Origin: Coccinella septempunctata
Taxonomy: Eukaryota; Arthropoda; Insecta; Coleoptera; Coccinellidae
Length of the DNA: 64,000 nucleotides
Direction: 5' to 3'
Assembly: GCF_907165205.1 (NCBI RefSeq)
Contig: NC_058198.1
Span: 8,719,001 to 8,783,000 of the forward strand
Below the pieces are notes generated by a model. The model was not told the origin of the DNA, made no database searches, and saw nothing but the letters and a program-made list of their open reading frames with translations. A program made the position numbers and the translations under genes. This document shows positions 1-10,837 of this stretch, one piece after another. How positions within the stretch are numbered: position 1 is the first letter of the stretch; every line of letters starts with the position of its first letter.

Positions 1-860
1 CTGATACTCCCCACATTGTATGTACATACTGAAAATTTGATTTGAGTGCCAAAAGTAGATAAATTCATCCTTTAAGTAGAGTTGTTTCGTTAAAATTTTG
101 AAATCTCGATGGATCATGGAATCTACGGTGATTAACGTCGTAAATTCTGTATGTTTATGCGCAGACGCGTATTATTCTTACGGCGAAAGCACACCGAAGA
201 CAAGCGCAGACGCTCTTGATTCGTAGGTCAAAGGGCATGCGTGAATTTTGTTTTTCAGACATGGGAACTGCTCAAGTCAAAGAGAACTGAGGGATTTGAG
301 TTGTATAATGATGAACTGATGATATTCGATACCCTTTTAACTGTTGTTTTGGAGTTACCCATTGATTGGATCGGCTGTATAAGGTTCTGACGCAATACTT
401 CTCGTAACCTTGTAGGTATATCTCGGAAGGTTGGTGGGTAAGGTGAAGGAGTGTTATACGATTCCCCCAACGTTATCGATTACATCACACAAGCATATGT
501 GCATGTTATATCTGTTAGTTTAGTGGGCTCGTGGAGTGCGTGCTTTCTATGTATCCCTTTTTTACTGCTGCTGAAAAGTGGGCCAGCTTGCACATAGAGG
601 GCAGGATGTGTATCGATTGAATATTGTTTCATCAATATCGCCACCTTTCTACTCAGCAGGGAAACACTACGATAGAACGACATCTCGTAGCTTAGATGTG
701 TGCGCGGCAGGATTGCAAACTGTTGTCTTTTTTGAAGTTTGGTCTTTTATTAAGTTGGTATCCGTTCGGACGGTTTTCGATTCAAAAATTAACGTCAAAG
801 TCCGACGACTCAATGAGAAGATAAAGAAAAATTCTCCAGCGGAAGAAAAATCGGAATACA
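1..860. other. Unique sequence upstream of a candidate first exon
   Basis: I see no repeat or recognisable protein here. The stretch from about 540 to 860 is somewhat less AT-rich than the rest and lies directly upstream of the ATG at 861, so it could hold a promoter and 5' untranslated region on the plus strand. I found no convincing TATA box or initiator. A plus frame open from 578 to 916 starts at TTG, not ATG, and is probably chance. Confidence 0.3.
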
Positions 861-1002
861 ATGCCAGAGCGATTCAAAATAACGAAATCGCAGGACAAAA
901 ACAATATTTACGGTAATTATAGCGATTCTGGAGTTTTGTTAGAAGACGATGCTGCTAGAGAAAAGTTGCTACCCTCACATACTTTGGGAACTATCGTTGA
1001 AG
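861..1002 (+). CDS. Candidate coding first exon, unidentified protein
   Basis: An ATG at 861 is the first Met of its frame, with an in-frame TAA upstream at 822-824. It opens 47 codons that run into a possible splice donor (GAAG, then GTTGGT from 1003). If unspliced, the frame stops at 1023-1025. The peptide starts MPERFKITKSQDKNNIYG, continues through an acidic stretch (SGVLLEDDAARE) and ends SHTLGTIVE. It is hydrophilic, with no signal peptide or membrane segment, like the cytosolic N-terminus of a larger protein. The exon ends in phase 1 (one extra G). I do not recognise the family. Composition and layout look coding, but the frame is short and the donor is only moderate, so chance is possible. 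No second exon is visible downstream, so any intron would be long. Confidence 0.35.
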
Positions 1003-2109
1003 GTTGGTTTCAATTCTGTAAATAGTTTGTTCTGCTTTTAGACGTATTAAACTGAATTGTAGCAGTAATCTGTTGATTTTTCCACCCTAAGTGTTTACTT
1101 GAACCAAATCGAAACTTTTGTATTTATCGTCAATGTGATAATTTATTCAGATATTAGGTGCATCATACAGCTTCTTGACCAAGGCGATAAATCTATAAAC
1201 CACTAAACCGCACTTTATCGACTGAAGCGATGTATATAGTTCAGGGTCAACGTAGTACGGTTGGGATGTATCTTTTATGTCTAACTGCAATATTCGGAAA
1301 TGAAAAGTAGATTGAACAATAAAATTCCGATCAATACGTCGTGAATCTTATCGAAAACCATTGATATCGCGAATTTTCATATATGCTCACTGCACAACCG
1401 GTTTCCTCGCTCCATTCAAGCAAAATTCGTTTCAGATCGTAGATAGGGAGACACGTTAGTTTTTCACGTTCTCCATTTGTTGAAAGGGGTGGCGCGATAT
1501 GTACAGGGGTTGAAATCGGACTTGTTCACGAACGTGACGTATCTCTTCATTATAATGAAGTGGCGCTTATTGGGGACTTTTGGACTGAAACATTATTTGT
1601 CCGCCTCTTGAAGAGGGCTGATACCCTTCAGAAAAACAGTCCAGTAGGTTTTTGAATTATTGGGCAGTAATCGAAAAATATTGCCTGGAGAATTGCGAAT
1701 TCATCAGAAAACGGAAAATCACCTGGAGAACATTGACTGGAGGTTGTATCTGATTGAGATCCCATTTTAAATTGAATGGTATTTTATTGAAAGTCATAAA
1801 GCGATGGATTTTAGCGTCTGCTCGAGTGGGGTTTAATCAATTTTTACTGAAAGATGATATAGCTATCGCCAGACCACTAACATAACAATCCAGAGTTCGA
1901 ATTATCAAATCTTTTCGTTGTACTCCATAACTATCGATAGAATTGTTGTACATACATAGCGTCATGAATCTGTCTTCAATTTTCACGATAACTACTCTGC
2001 CAAATTCATTGAATATCATCAGATGCTAATTTATTGTTGAAAAATTGCATTTTCCAATACATGTCGCACAAATACTGAAATATTAATCTTTCGGTTAATT
2101 GGGTATTGT
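1003..2109. other. No feature recognised
   Basis: AT-rich sequence with no repeat shared elsewhere in the window and no frame that looks coding. It may be the start of an intron if the exon at 861-1002 is real. Confidence 0.4.
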
Positions 2110-2389
2110 TATGGTACGTGATGGTCATAATGAGAAAACTGGAAGACGTGGGTGATATCTTGTGTTCGATAAAAATTAATCAAATGAATGAAAAACTATA
2201 TTCCGAAATTCATGTCATTCGATAAAACCGTTTGTGAGAGAACTGAAAATAACATTTTTTTAATGGTTTTTCAACAGCCTGTATCTTTAAAACCGAGCCG
2301 ATTTGGGAAAAATAGTAAAGGAAAAATGTGTTTCTTTGGACCTCAAAAATCTACTGTTAAAATATTTGTACGAGTCAAAACTCACCCTG
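2110..2389 (-). mobile_element. Half copy of MITE family B
   Basis: This is the reverse complement of the left half of the family seen at 33840-34463 and 51998-52579. It runs from the GTACGTGATGGTCATAATGA region to a terminal CACCCTG followed by TA at 2390-2391. The other half is missing. The 68-codon frame inside it starts ATG at 2188 but is family sequence shared by relics, not a gene. Confidence 0.75.
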
Positions 2390-3170
2390 TATAGTATCAT
2401 TATTTTGTGACGAAAAATTTGATCCGCCTACTGTTTGTTTTAACGGCCACTCAAAAGCACCCTTCCCACAAAATGCAAATTTTTGAAACTAAAAACCTCA
2501 TATCTCAATCTCGGACATCTGGGACTATTTGTCAAGTAATTCAGTAAATCGAGAACAATTTTTTAGCATCTTAAAGTGCGCTATTTTTGATGTATAAAAT
2601 GTTATACTGCGTGTTCGAAATATATTTAAAATCATGAGAGAGATGCCCATGAATTCTGAAATGAAGAATATGTAATCTTAGAGGATTCATTGTCCAAATA
2701 TTTTGGATCGTGATAAATACGAAGGAAAAGGGATTAGAAATTCGCTAAAATAGCTAACTTAAGCTCTAGGTTAATTGAATGGGAAACAAACACTAATTGA
2801 CTAATTGATTGATTGAAAATAAATAAAGCTTATTGCATTTTAATAAAGATGTAGACGAGCTAGTGCTCTATTTGTTTTATTTTTTTATTGGCCAAACAAT
2901 AAACTATATAATTTCATAGCCAATTTTTCGAATTGGTTAGGATAAATTGAATCTATGTAGGAATATTATATCTTTCTTTCCTAAGTACATATATTGTTTG
3001 GAGTTCTTTCCGTATATATCCCAACTTTGTATGAAATTACTTATGAAGTGATTCACATTTTTATTTCTTCCCATGATGACTTATATAAATTTCCGAAACA
3101 TATATGTCCAATATTAAGACATTATTGTCTTGTCTTATGAATGAAGACAAGTATATTTCAGAAAAGAGAA
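2390..3170. other. Mostly unrecognised; weak trace of repeat family D
   Basis: About 2575-2630 (TTTTTGATGTATAAAATG and following) resembles the family D repeat at 53014-53185 and 63355-63520, but too weakly to place edges. Nothing else is recognised. Confidence 0.35.
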
Positions 3171-3525
3171 CAGGGTGTGAATGAATAGTTGTTATAAAAA
3201 TTTAGGGGGTGAATCCTCGTCAAAAAATAGGGCTCATCTTTCATATGCAATTTTTTTTTTATGGCAACTGGAAAGCAATTTTCAATATTTTTCTTAGAAA
3301 CCAGAAAATTGACAGAAATGAAATCGAGCAGACATTCTATGAAAGCGAGAGGACAATCAAGGAAATTTGGTGGTGTTCCCCTGTCAGCATGACATCCGCC
3401 TACTAGGTAAATTTAAGTTCGAAGATAATTCTAGCCTATATGAAACATGCTTAGTGAAAGACCCACAATATTTTTGACAAGCAATCAAGCCTTAAAATTT
3501 TTCGCAACAATTCATTTAGACTTTG
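3171..3525. mobile_element. MITE family C, about 355 bp
   Basis: The left end CAGGGTGTGAATGAATAGTT and the right end (TTCGCAACAATTCATTTAGA then CTTTG, followed by TA) are imperfect inverted repeats. The same ends bound the nested copy at 19133-21243, and a right-end fragment lies at 5341-5397. The element has no coding capacity. TA-flanked ends place it with Tc1/mariner-type nonautonomous elements. Confidence 0.65.
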
Positions 3526-4140
3526 TATATTTATTTACGCTTCAAAATACTCCTTAAAAAAGTGATGGCATGGATAGATCCTAATGTATATATTGTTAGG
3601 TACCCAATTGACGAAAATGGTGTAAACAAAATTCCGAAAGTTTCTTATTGGCTCTGAAGAATTTTTTCCATTTCTTCTTTCTGTTCAGTGATAGATTGTA
3701 GATATTTCATCCATGTGATAGTCTAATAAGCTCGAATTTTCACGAGTCTCCACTGATTCTCAGTTTATTATGTGCATCGATCATTATTTTAGAGCCACAG
3801 TTACATAATAAGAGGGTTCGGATCCCATTCCACTCTAATTCCTCATTAGATAAGAACTTAGCAACATTTCGAACTATATTGTATTGAGTGTGACGTCTGA
3901 TGATGGTATAAAACATGAACGAACTTCCCAAATTATGCATTCATAATGTTGGAATTCGAATTTACGTCAATGAGACTATTTCAGTTTCAGGTTTAAAAAT
4001 ATTTCATTCTGCATAAGCAAGTATCCATAATTTCGGTTGTTTCGATAAATACCCCAAAGATTTCGATGTAATGATTAATAATTTCCACTTTTGAAGCACA
4101 TAATAGAAAAATCCTGATTAGAGTTAAGTAATTGTTTGAC
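3526..4140. other. No feature recognised
   Basis: AT-rich unique sequence; no shared repeat and no plausible coding frame. Confidence 0.4.
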
Positions 4141-4538
4141 CAGAAACTATCCTTTAGTTTGCTGGAATGAGTTATTGATTGCTGCGGAGAAGAGATTTCG
4201 TCGTGAAGTAAACCATATTAGCCGATCTTGAGCAACGGTTGTAGGTCTTGTTCTTCCACCCCATGAGTATATGCAGCATATGAGATGTTTAGCAACTTTT
4301 TGTTGAGTTAAACCTTCGTTAAACCAACACACTTATTGTTGAAAGTGAAGACTTCTAAACTGATGTTGAACTCGTGACAAAAACGATTTTCTTCTAATTT
4401 TATTATTGTGTGCCATGAGGACCATATTTTGTTTGTGTGTAATGAGCAAATACACGCCTCTCCACATGATTTGTACAGCAATACTGATAAATTTTATCAA
4501 GTGCACTCTCGAATATGCACTTCAATTTTTGAGCAGTG
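4141..4538 (-). pseudogene. Tc1-like transposase remnant (DNA-binding region)
   Basis: On the minus strand, 4147-4332 reads CWFNEGLTQQKVAKHL, then GRTRPTTVAQDRLIW and a basic stretch. This is the pattern of the paired helix-turn-helix and GRPR-like linker of Tc1-family transposases, which bind the terminal repeats. The DDE catalytic domain is absent. The flank at 4415-4538 matches the end of the related relic at 16342-17294 (ACCATATTTTGT, ACGCCTCTCCACATG, and an end in GCAGTG at 4538). Only one terminal repeat is preserved. The piece is short and has lost residues between the helix-turn-helix and the linker, so it is a dead fragment. The Tc1 group is fairly clear; the subfamily is not. Confidence 0.6.
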
Positions 4539-5340
4539 AGTTTGAGAGGGCTAATCTTAATGATTTATGGATATATTTATATACTTTTTATTTTACCTAA
4601 TATTTGGTCGATTTTTCTTTGAAAGCCCATACTTCTAAAGACTTTTTTTTGTATTCGACCGATAACTATTACCACCAATCTAAAGCCTGGCTAATAAGGC
4701 CTCTGTTGAAGTTTGAAAGTTTTCCAATTCATTTTTAATGTCCCTCTGAACAAGGAGCAACGTATGATTTTTACTACCTGAAGTAAGGACCGGAATATTT
4801 ACTACTTGGCCCGGTACTACTTATTGATCTTCCTTATGAATTATGTTTTATAAATATTCTTATCTATCGTTTTATTAACTTCTGTGGATATAGGTTAACG
4901 GCAAAGGTGTTGTAAAAACTTGATTACACTATTAGGATTTTTCACATACACTGGAGTACAAAAATGATGTAACAAAATGTATTTATAGGAAGCTGAATCT
5001 TACGTCTTATTTGTTATTTCTTCCCCTCGTGATCTGTTAGGGAAATAAAATACAGGCTGTTCCATTCAACATGGAATTTTTGGGTTTACAATGCTTTTTT
5101 GCATTTCCTGTTACTGAATTCTGAATGCCCATAAAAATGCTTCATATTTCCCCTTTAAACGTATTTGTAAGACCGTATACCTTGGAATTATTCTGCCATA
5201 CTGACATTTTAGAGTACCACCAACATTTTTCTGACTACCTTGTCGCTTCCATAGAATGCCTGCATAAAATTGAAAATTGCTTTCTAGTGGTTCTATCCTC
5301 AGGGAGCTGAATTCAAACAGGAGCTGCTCAAAACAACTAT
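4539..5340. other. No feature recognised
   Basis: AT-rich sequence without a shared repeat. The frames at 4406-4600 and 5125-5310 are short, lack splice context and look like chance. Confidence 0.4.
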
Positions 5341-5397
5341 TTTTCGATAAAGATTCACCCCTTAATTCTCTTTTGGCAACTATTAATTAACACCCTG
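5341..5397. mobile_element. Right-end fragment of MITE family C
   Basis: The segment from TTTTCGATAAAGATTCACCC to AACACCCTG, followed by TA, matches the right end of the 19133-21243 element. The rest of the element is absent. Confidence 0.65.
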
Positions 5398-6283
5398 TAA
5401 GGAAAATGTTGCTTTTAATTTAATCATTCGTTGACTTCGAGAATTGTTCACTCAGCATTATAACACCATTGAATAATTAATGATGGTAAATAGTACAATC
5501 CTCAATATTTGTTGCCCATCCTTCGACACTAAAATAGAAAATAGCCTTGACACGATAGGTTGCACATGACACTTTTCCAGGAAGGAAAAACCGTATTTTG
5601 ATAAACGGTTTTGAATGAGAATCAGGAGAGAGACTGTATCAATATCAGAAATTTGTTTGGTGAATTCTTATCCAATGTCTTTTCGTCATTTATTTTAATC
5701 GTCATCATTGATCTATTTCTTAATGATATCTTCACAATTGTGTCACGTCATGAAGAAATACTCTGTAAATCTAACATTTTATGAACCAATATGAGTTGCG
5801 CGATTAGGTATTTTAATGAAGACCAAGCCTGACTCTTTATCAATGATGTAGGCGTCTCTATTTATAGATTTCGAAGTTCCTAATAACGTACACATTTCAT
5901 AAAATGCCCGTTCGCAAATTGAATCTAAAGTTGAATATACTGGCTTGTTGGAAATCAACCCGAGTGTAGTCGTTTTATTTTTTTTTTTGTAGTACATAAA
6001 TCACAGTTATTGCGCGATTCTTTTGGCTTTGACATCCGCACGTTTAATTATCAAACCGAATGCAACTATATTCCTAAGTTGAATGCATTCACGCGAATTC
6101 TTGTTGCTTTGACATCTGTGTTCGTCCTATATTGCTCGATTTCAGTTGATTACCACTTTATGAGGAATGAAGAATGTGATATTTCAATTTTGGACGTTAC
6201 GGATGTGAGCTGTTAATGAATGGAGGTGGAAATTTAACAGCGTTCATGATTGCAATTTGACAAAAGAGTATAAAATCATTTTC
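5398..6283. other. No feature recognised
   Basis: Unique AT-rich DNA. A small internal similarity (two pieces reading about GCTTTGACATC near 6030 and 6110) is the only structure noticed. Confidence 0.4.
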
Positions 6284-7168
6284 CAGGCCAAAAAAGGTGG
6301 GGCTTTTTCTTGACAGAAGGTAGAACTCATCAAAATAAGTCGTTCAACCTAAAATTGTCTATATAAAATAACCAAGATGGCTGAGATACAACCCCTAGAA
6401 GTTCGACAAAATTTCAATTCCAAGTACGGGACTGTGGAAGATGACTCCGGCATCGCAAAAACTAAACAAAACGTAAACGCATGGCTGGACAATGAATGGT
6501 TCAGTACCAAGTTCATCGGATTAGATGCATCAGGTCACTTTTGAGAGAATCATTATTGTTGTATTTATTTAGGGTGAAAAAAATTTAGGAAATCGAGGCA
6601 GTTTCTTGAAAGTGCTTTTGTTAGTTATGTTGAAAAAGTGCTGTGATGTTTCCCCATTTCATCCCATTTTTACGATGATTGTTGGAATGTTCGAACAAGA
6701 GGATTGTGATGCCCATTGTGAAAAAATTCGTGAATAATTTGAACGAATTTTATTGGTGAGATTCTGAAGTTTTATTCTATTTTTTACACTTGTGTCCTGA
6801 GTCTCTTCTGTCAGTTGGTATCGAAATGAGCCATTTCATAAAATCGTGTAAGTTACTAAGAAATAATGAGAACAATTCGGCAATCCTAAGTTTCCATTTT
6901 CATTACCACGTAAATATCGAACGAGCCAATATCCTAAACGAAACCACATGGTCGAATCAGGAGATAAGTTTTTTCCCACTGCTTTGCGATAATTTAGCTA
7001 ACAAACGGTCTAGGGTCGTATTATGATCCATTTCAGTAATCATTTTCAATTTTTTTTTCAACTTTGTCATTTTGAAAGTTTTGTATAGGTGATTTTTGGT
7101 GGAACGCTTCATTTTGACCAGTTCTACCTTCTGTTGAAAAAAAAAGCCTCACCTTCAAATACACCCTG
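6284..7168 (+). mobile_element. MITE family A, copy 1 (about 885 bp)
   Basis: Full-length but with a decayed left end. It shares the whole body with 11920-12810, 18058-18926 and, inverted, 59373-60238. The terminal inverted repeats include GACAGAAGGTAGAACTCATC on the left and CTACCTTCTGTTG to ACACCCTG on the right, followed by TA. A conserved frame (from 6790, GIEMSHFIKSCKLLRNNENN and on) is present in all copies, but no transposase motif is visible. It is probably a nonautonomous Tc1/mariner-type element. Confidence 0.85.
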
Positions 7169-8859
7169 TATATTGTTGGAAAAATGTTGAAAAAAATATT
7201 TCTCTCAAGTTCTAGGGGGCCATGGTCCCCCTACTTGAACCTTGTTTTGGGGTATGTCCAGACATAACCCATAAAATGGGTTTAGTCTATGGGTATGTCC
7301 AACATGAATTCGCAGGAACAAATCTCCATCAGGTCCTAGTTCAGGTCAAATGAGTGTTTTATTGGAATAAACAGATGTTTTCGAAATGTTGACCATTTTT
7401 TATCGTTTAAGACAAACAGAAAAGCAAAAAGTTGAATTTTTTTGAGAAATATCTGCATTGTTTTCAAACAGGTAGATATTCAGGGACATCTCAAGAAGTA
7501 CGATTACGAAGGGCACAGAAAGGATCATTCGAACACAAGGTCCAACCTCTAATCTTCGATCTACAATCTTCCATAACAGTTTCTAGACATGCGATATCGA
7601 TGATAGAAAAATTAGATACCAACCGTTCATTCAATGCTCCGCGTTCATATTCCTGACGTCATAAAAATCGATTTTTGTTCTGGTCGATTACCAATTTGGG
7701 AGGAATTTGAATAATCGTTCAATCAACATAAACCAGCAGCGAATATTGCATCTGTTCAATAACGCGTAATACTACCAAAGAGCATAATTTTGTTTTCAGC
7801 CAATTTGTTGTCGGCTAAAACTTCGGCCTTACTCCAATGGGATCTATCTAATATTGAATTTATAATGAGGATTTCCTAGGACCAATTTAAAACAACCGTA
7901 CTCAATATGAATATATGTATGTATATTGTAATATCGATGGTATGTAGAGTAGTGGCACTGAAGAAATAACATTTCATTGCAATTTTCAGTTTTCACCACA
8001 TATGTGAAAATCCTGGATTTGTTATGCATTGATATTCAAATTCTAGGAATTCACTCAGGTTCAGTTGTATCATCGAGTATTAAAATCGATGGTTGTATCG
8101 AAAATATTTGGTTTTCAAAGGACCGGAATATGAGGTTGGCAAATTAGCTGATTTTTTACGCTATGGTTTCTTGGAACTGGAGGATTATATGAGCTCTATC
8201 ACGGATTTTTTTAATAAGACCTGAATTGGTTGATTTGAATAGAAATTCAGATCTATATTCGAATGATTCTTTTTACTGAACACACTTGTTTTGGGAGAGT
8301 TCCTCAATCAAAACATCCAGGAACAAAAATTCATTATTTACTACTCCTTTGGACTCAATTTTGTTTAAAGAAACAGCGAAATAATATACATAATTTGGGT
8401 AAAAGTATATAATGCCTGCAGTTTTCCTTCTTGAAAGCTAAAAAACTATAATCTTTGCTAGGTTGCTTGGCAATGAGAGTTGGTACACAAAAATTACTAA
8501 ATTTTGATTAAACAAGCTCCACAATTAGGTGTACCTGAATTAGTTCTTGAAGGAAATGTTATAACGTTAAAGATTCTTTGATAAAATCGTGCCAAGCAAG
8601 TTAGTAATGAATAAAAAGATTATGATAACAGTACGAGCTTTACAAGCATGCTTGAGGTTGAAGTAACACCAGTATCATTTAATTTTTCAAAAAACACCTG
8701 TATATATCTATTCTTCTGATGAAGAGCACACAATAATTATAGCATGTGTATGAGATACAGTTTTAGTACAGGTTAGCATGCAAGCAGAGGGGTATCATAC
8801 AATTTTGCGTATGATACAGAGAAAAACATCTGTAAAAAAACCCTATCGCCCCTTGAGTT
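7169..8859. other. No gene; two small palindromes
   Basis: Unique AT-rich sequence. Two inverted repeats stand out: a near-perfect palindrome at 7213-7233 (AGGGGG and CCCCCT arms around CCATGG) and 9-bp arms GTATCATAC / GTATGATAC at 8792-8800 and 8809-8817. The 74-codon frame at 7432-7656 starts at TTG and is not supported. Confidence 0.4.
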
Positions 8860-10385
8860 AAGTGGATTGTGAGATATGAACTTTTTTACAAAATAAGCTG
8901 AAATATTCTATACTGAAGGGTATCTCGCATTGCAAAAATTGATCCTTCCCTAGAAGAAAAAGAGTATCCAGGGAGTCAAGTTACCAGAAAACAGTTACAA
9001 GAGATCAAGTTACCAGAAAATTTTACTGGAAATAGAAAAAATGTGAGATAATAAATTTAAGTTCTACATGTCAGATTGACCTAAAATTCACAACCAAATT
9101 CGGAAACTGCATGGATACACCTAAAACCATCCTGAAATTTATAAATGGGACAATGATTAACCAGATGATTCATGGTTTTTTCTGGTTTCCCGCATTCACA
9201 ACTAGGGCTCTCAACTGAATTCCATCGGAAAAGCATACTGTTGCAACGTCCATGGTTTCTGACCAATTCAGAATACACCATATTTCCTGGGAAGATCAAA
9301 ATCAGGAACTCTATTCGAGGGATCACTTACTAATTCTTGGTTGAAAATAGTTCACATATTCCATTCAGATTGTCAAATATCCTTGTCTCCTACATTCGAA
9401 GGAAAGAGTTGGACCATAAGGGTTTACGCGACTTCAGTTTTGGAATCGTATTTTCTGGAATATAGGACAGAATTGCAAATGAGTTGGGAAAGGAGTGAAA
9501 TTTATTCCAAGAATTTATAACTACACTCTGTCTACGAATATGGGATGGTACAATGTTTGAAAAAACTAGTAACCATCGTGAAGATCTAATAGTTCCAATA
9601 ATAATTCTCATAGGAAGATTCAACTGTGCATCAATGTTTTGCACATGAGCACTTTTAACCCAAACGGAGCAACAATATTCAGCAGCCGAAAAAACCAAAG
9701 CTAGGACTGCCCTTCGAAAAGTAGTTGCATCAGCACCCCATGAAGTATCAGCAAGTTTATGCAGGATATTATTCCTAGTTTTCAACTTCAGACGCAAATT
9801 TTCCGAATGAGCTTTGAAATTCAGCGAGGAATCCTGCTTATTTCCTAGATATTTTGGATTGAAGTCATGTTCCAAAGAAGAATTACCGAAAACAACACTC
9901 AATTTTCTATATTTTTGATGATTATATTAATGGAAACACGAAACTTCGGTTTTATATGGGTTAGGACGCAATTGCCACTCGATAAAGTAATTCTTTATAT
10001 TTCTAAATCTGCAGATCTCTATACATCTAAAATCAGAATGAAGAAATGTTAGGGTAATACCATCAGCGTATATAAATTTCTCAGAAGAAGTAGTAGGGAT
10101 ATCACATAGATATAAATTGAAAAGAAGAGGTACTAAAACGGATCCTTGTGGAAGACCGTTATTCAAAGTTCTGAAATAAAATCAGTTAAAGCTAGACCAT
10201 TTCTATCATTAACATTATAGCCCCACGTAACATTTTGTGATTTGAAATCACCACAGTAAATTGAAGGATGAGAAACATCTATATTGAAATCAAATAGTTT
10301 ACGCAGGATATTATTCCTAGATTTCAATTTCAGACGCAAATTTTCCAAATGAGCTTTAAAATTCAGCGAGGAATCCAGCCTCCTG
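8860..10385 (-). mobile_element. Jockey-like LINE, internally deleted copy 1
   Basis: Minus-strand non-LTR retrotransposon relic. From its 5' side it holds a stray thumb-region piece (about 10290-10385), part of the endonuclease domain (10163-10290), reverse transcriptase from motif B onward (9927-10166), thumb and C-terminal region (9390-9902), a Cys/His tail (9081-9326) and a 3' untranslated region to about 8860. That untranslated region is shared with the copy at 61715-63150 (CAAAATAAGCTGAAAT and following). Most of the endonuclease, and the polymerase up to motif B, are missing. No clear poly-A tail or target duplication was found. Confidence 0.8.
9081..10290 (-). pseudogene. EN/RT polyprotein pseudogene of a jockey-like LINE
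   Basis: An intact ORF2 nicks target DNA with an AP-like endonuclease and copies element RNA by target-primed reverse transcription. Here the endonuclease piece reads HPSIYCGDFKSQNVTWGY then NDRNGLALTDFI, the GDFN...WGY block of the family. A frame change follows at about 10165, then NNGLPQGSVLVPLLFNLYL (polymerase motif B) and IYADGITLTF, where the catalytic YADD has become YADG. The thumb region includes RLKLKTRNNILHKLAD and AAEYCCSVW. The tail has SCECGKPEKTMNHLVNHCP, a Cys/His knuckle. Motif A with the first catalytic Asp lies in the deleted interval. Several frameshifts separate the blocks. Clade assignment to jockey is by motif style, not by alignment. Confidence 0.8.
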
Positions 10386-10470
10386 TGAAGCCATTCTTGT
10401 CACCAGGAAGATTTAATCAATCATTCATTTTACAATATATTCCTTCAAAATAGCCCAACAATCTCCATAG
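10386..10470. other. Short spacer between LINE and retroposon
   Basis: No feature seen other than the 5' edge of the LINE relic on one side and the 12-bp target duplication at 10471-10482 on the other. Confidence 0.3.
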
Positions 10471-10482
10471 ACAAGATATGAT

Positions 10483-10825
10483 ATCGATTGGAATTTATTC
10501 TGGGAGGATTCTGCATTTCCTGAAACTTTTAAGGGTTTTCATCCTCAATCTCTGAAACAAAACCAATTAAAAAATGAAATAAACGATTTGCTCCTGCGTA
10601 AATTCTTGCACTAATTTGACAGGATCAAATCAACTAGAAAAAAATTGTTGCCTGACAATGAACTGAAAATAAAGAACGTTGAAATTATAATTTTATATTG
10701 TAACGTTTCGGAATCTATATCAGACTCCTTCATCAGACGAAAATCAATTTTCGAAAATCTTCTGAATTGTATCTTTTGTTTGACATTCAGAGATTGGGAG
10801 TGAAAACCCTAAAAAGTTTCAGGAA
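10483..10825 (-). mobile_element. Short retroposon with 12-bp target duplication
   Basis: Bounded by a perfect 12-bp direct repeat ACAAGATATGAT at 10471-10482 and 10826-10837. On the minus strand it begins TTCCTGAAAC and ends CAATCGAT, the same ends as the shorter copy at 19198-19364, so both ends are defined by two independent insertions. It has internal inverted arms (10518-10560 against 10774-10824) and a hammerhead-like core between them. Duplications of 12-15 bp fit target-primed insertion, as for LINEs, SINEs or Penelope-like elements. No protein is encoded. Confidence 0.65.
10700..10740 (-). ncRNA. Hammerhead ribozyme-like core
   Basis: On the minus strand CTGATGA (10730-10736) is followed by A, then GGAGTC, a 7-nt loop and GATTCC, which pair as a 6-bp stem II with one G-U. 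GAAAC then comes at 10705-10709, followed by GTT. This is the order of the type I hammerhead core (CUGAUGA, stem II, GAAA), and short type I forms are known in Penelope-like and related retroelements of animals. One bulged A sits next to stem II, stem III would be only the ACGT palindrome, and I could not find a convincing stem I. It may be decayed or need dimerisation; chance is possible. Confidence 0.4.
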
Positions 10826-10837
10826 ACAAGATATGAT

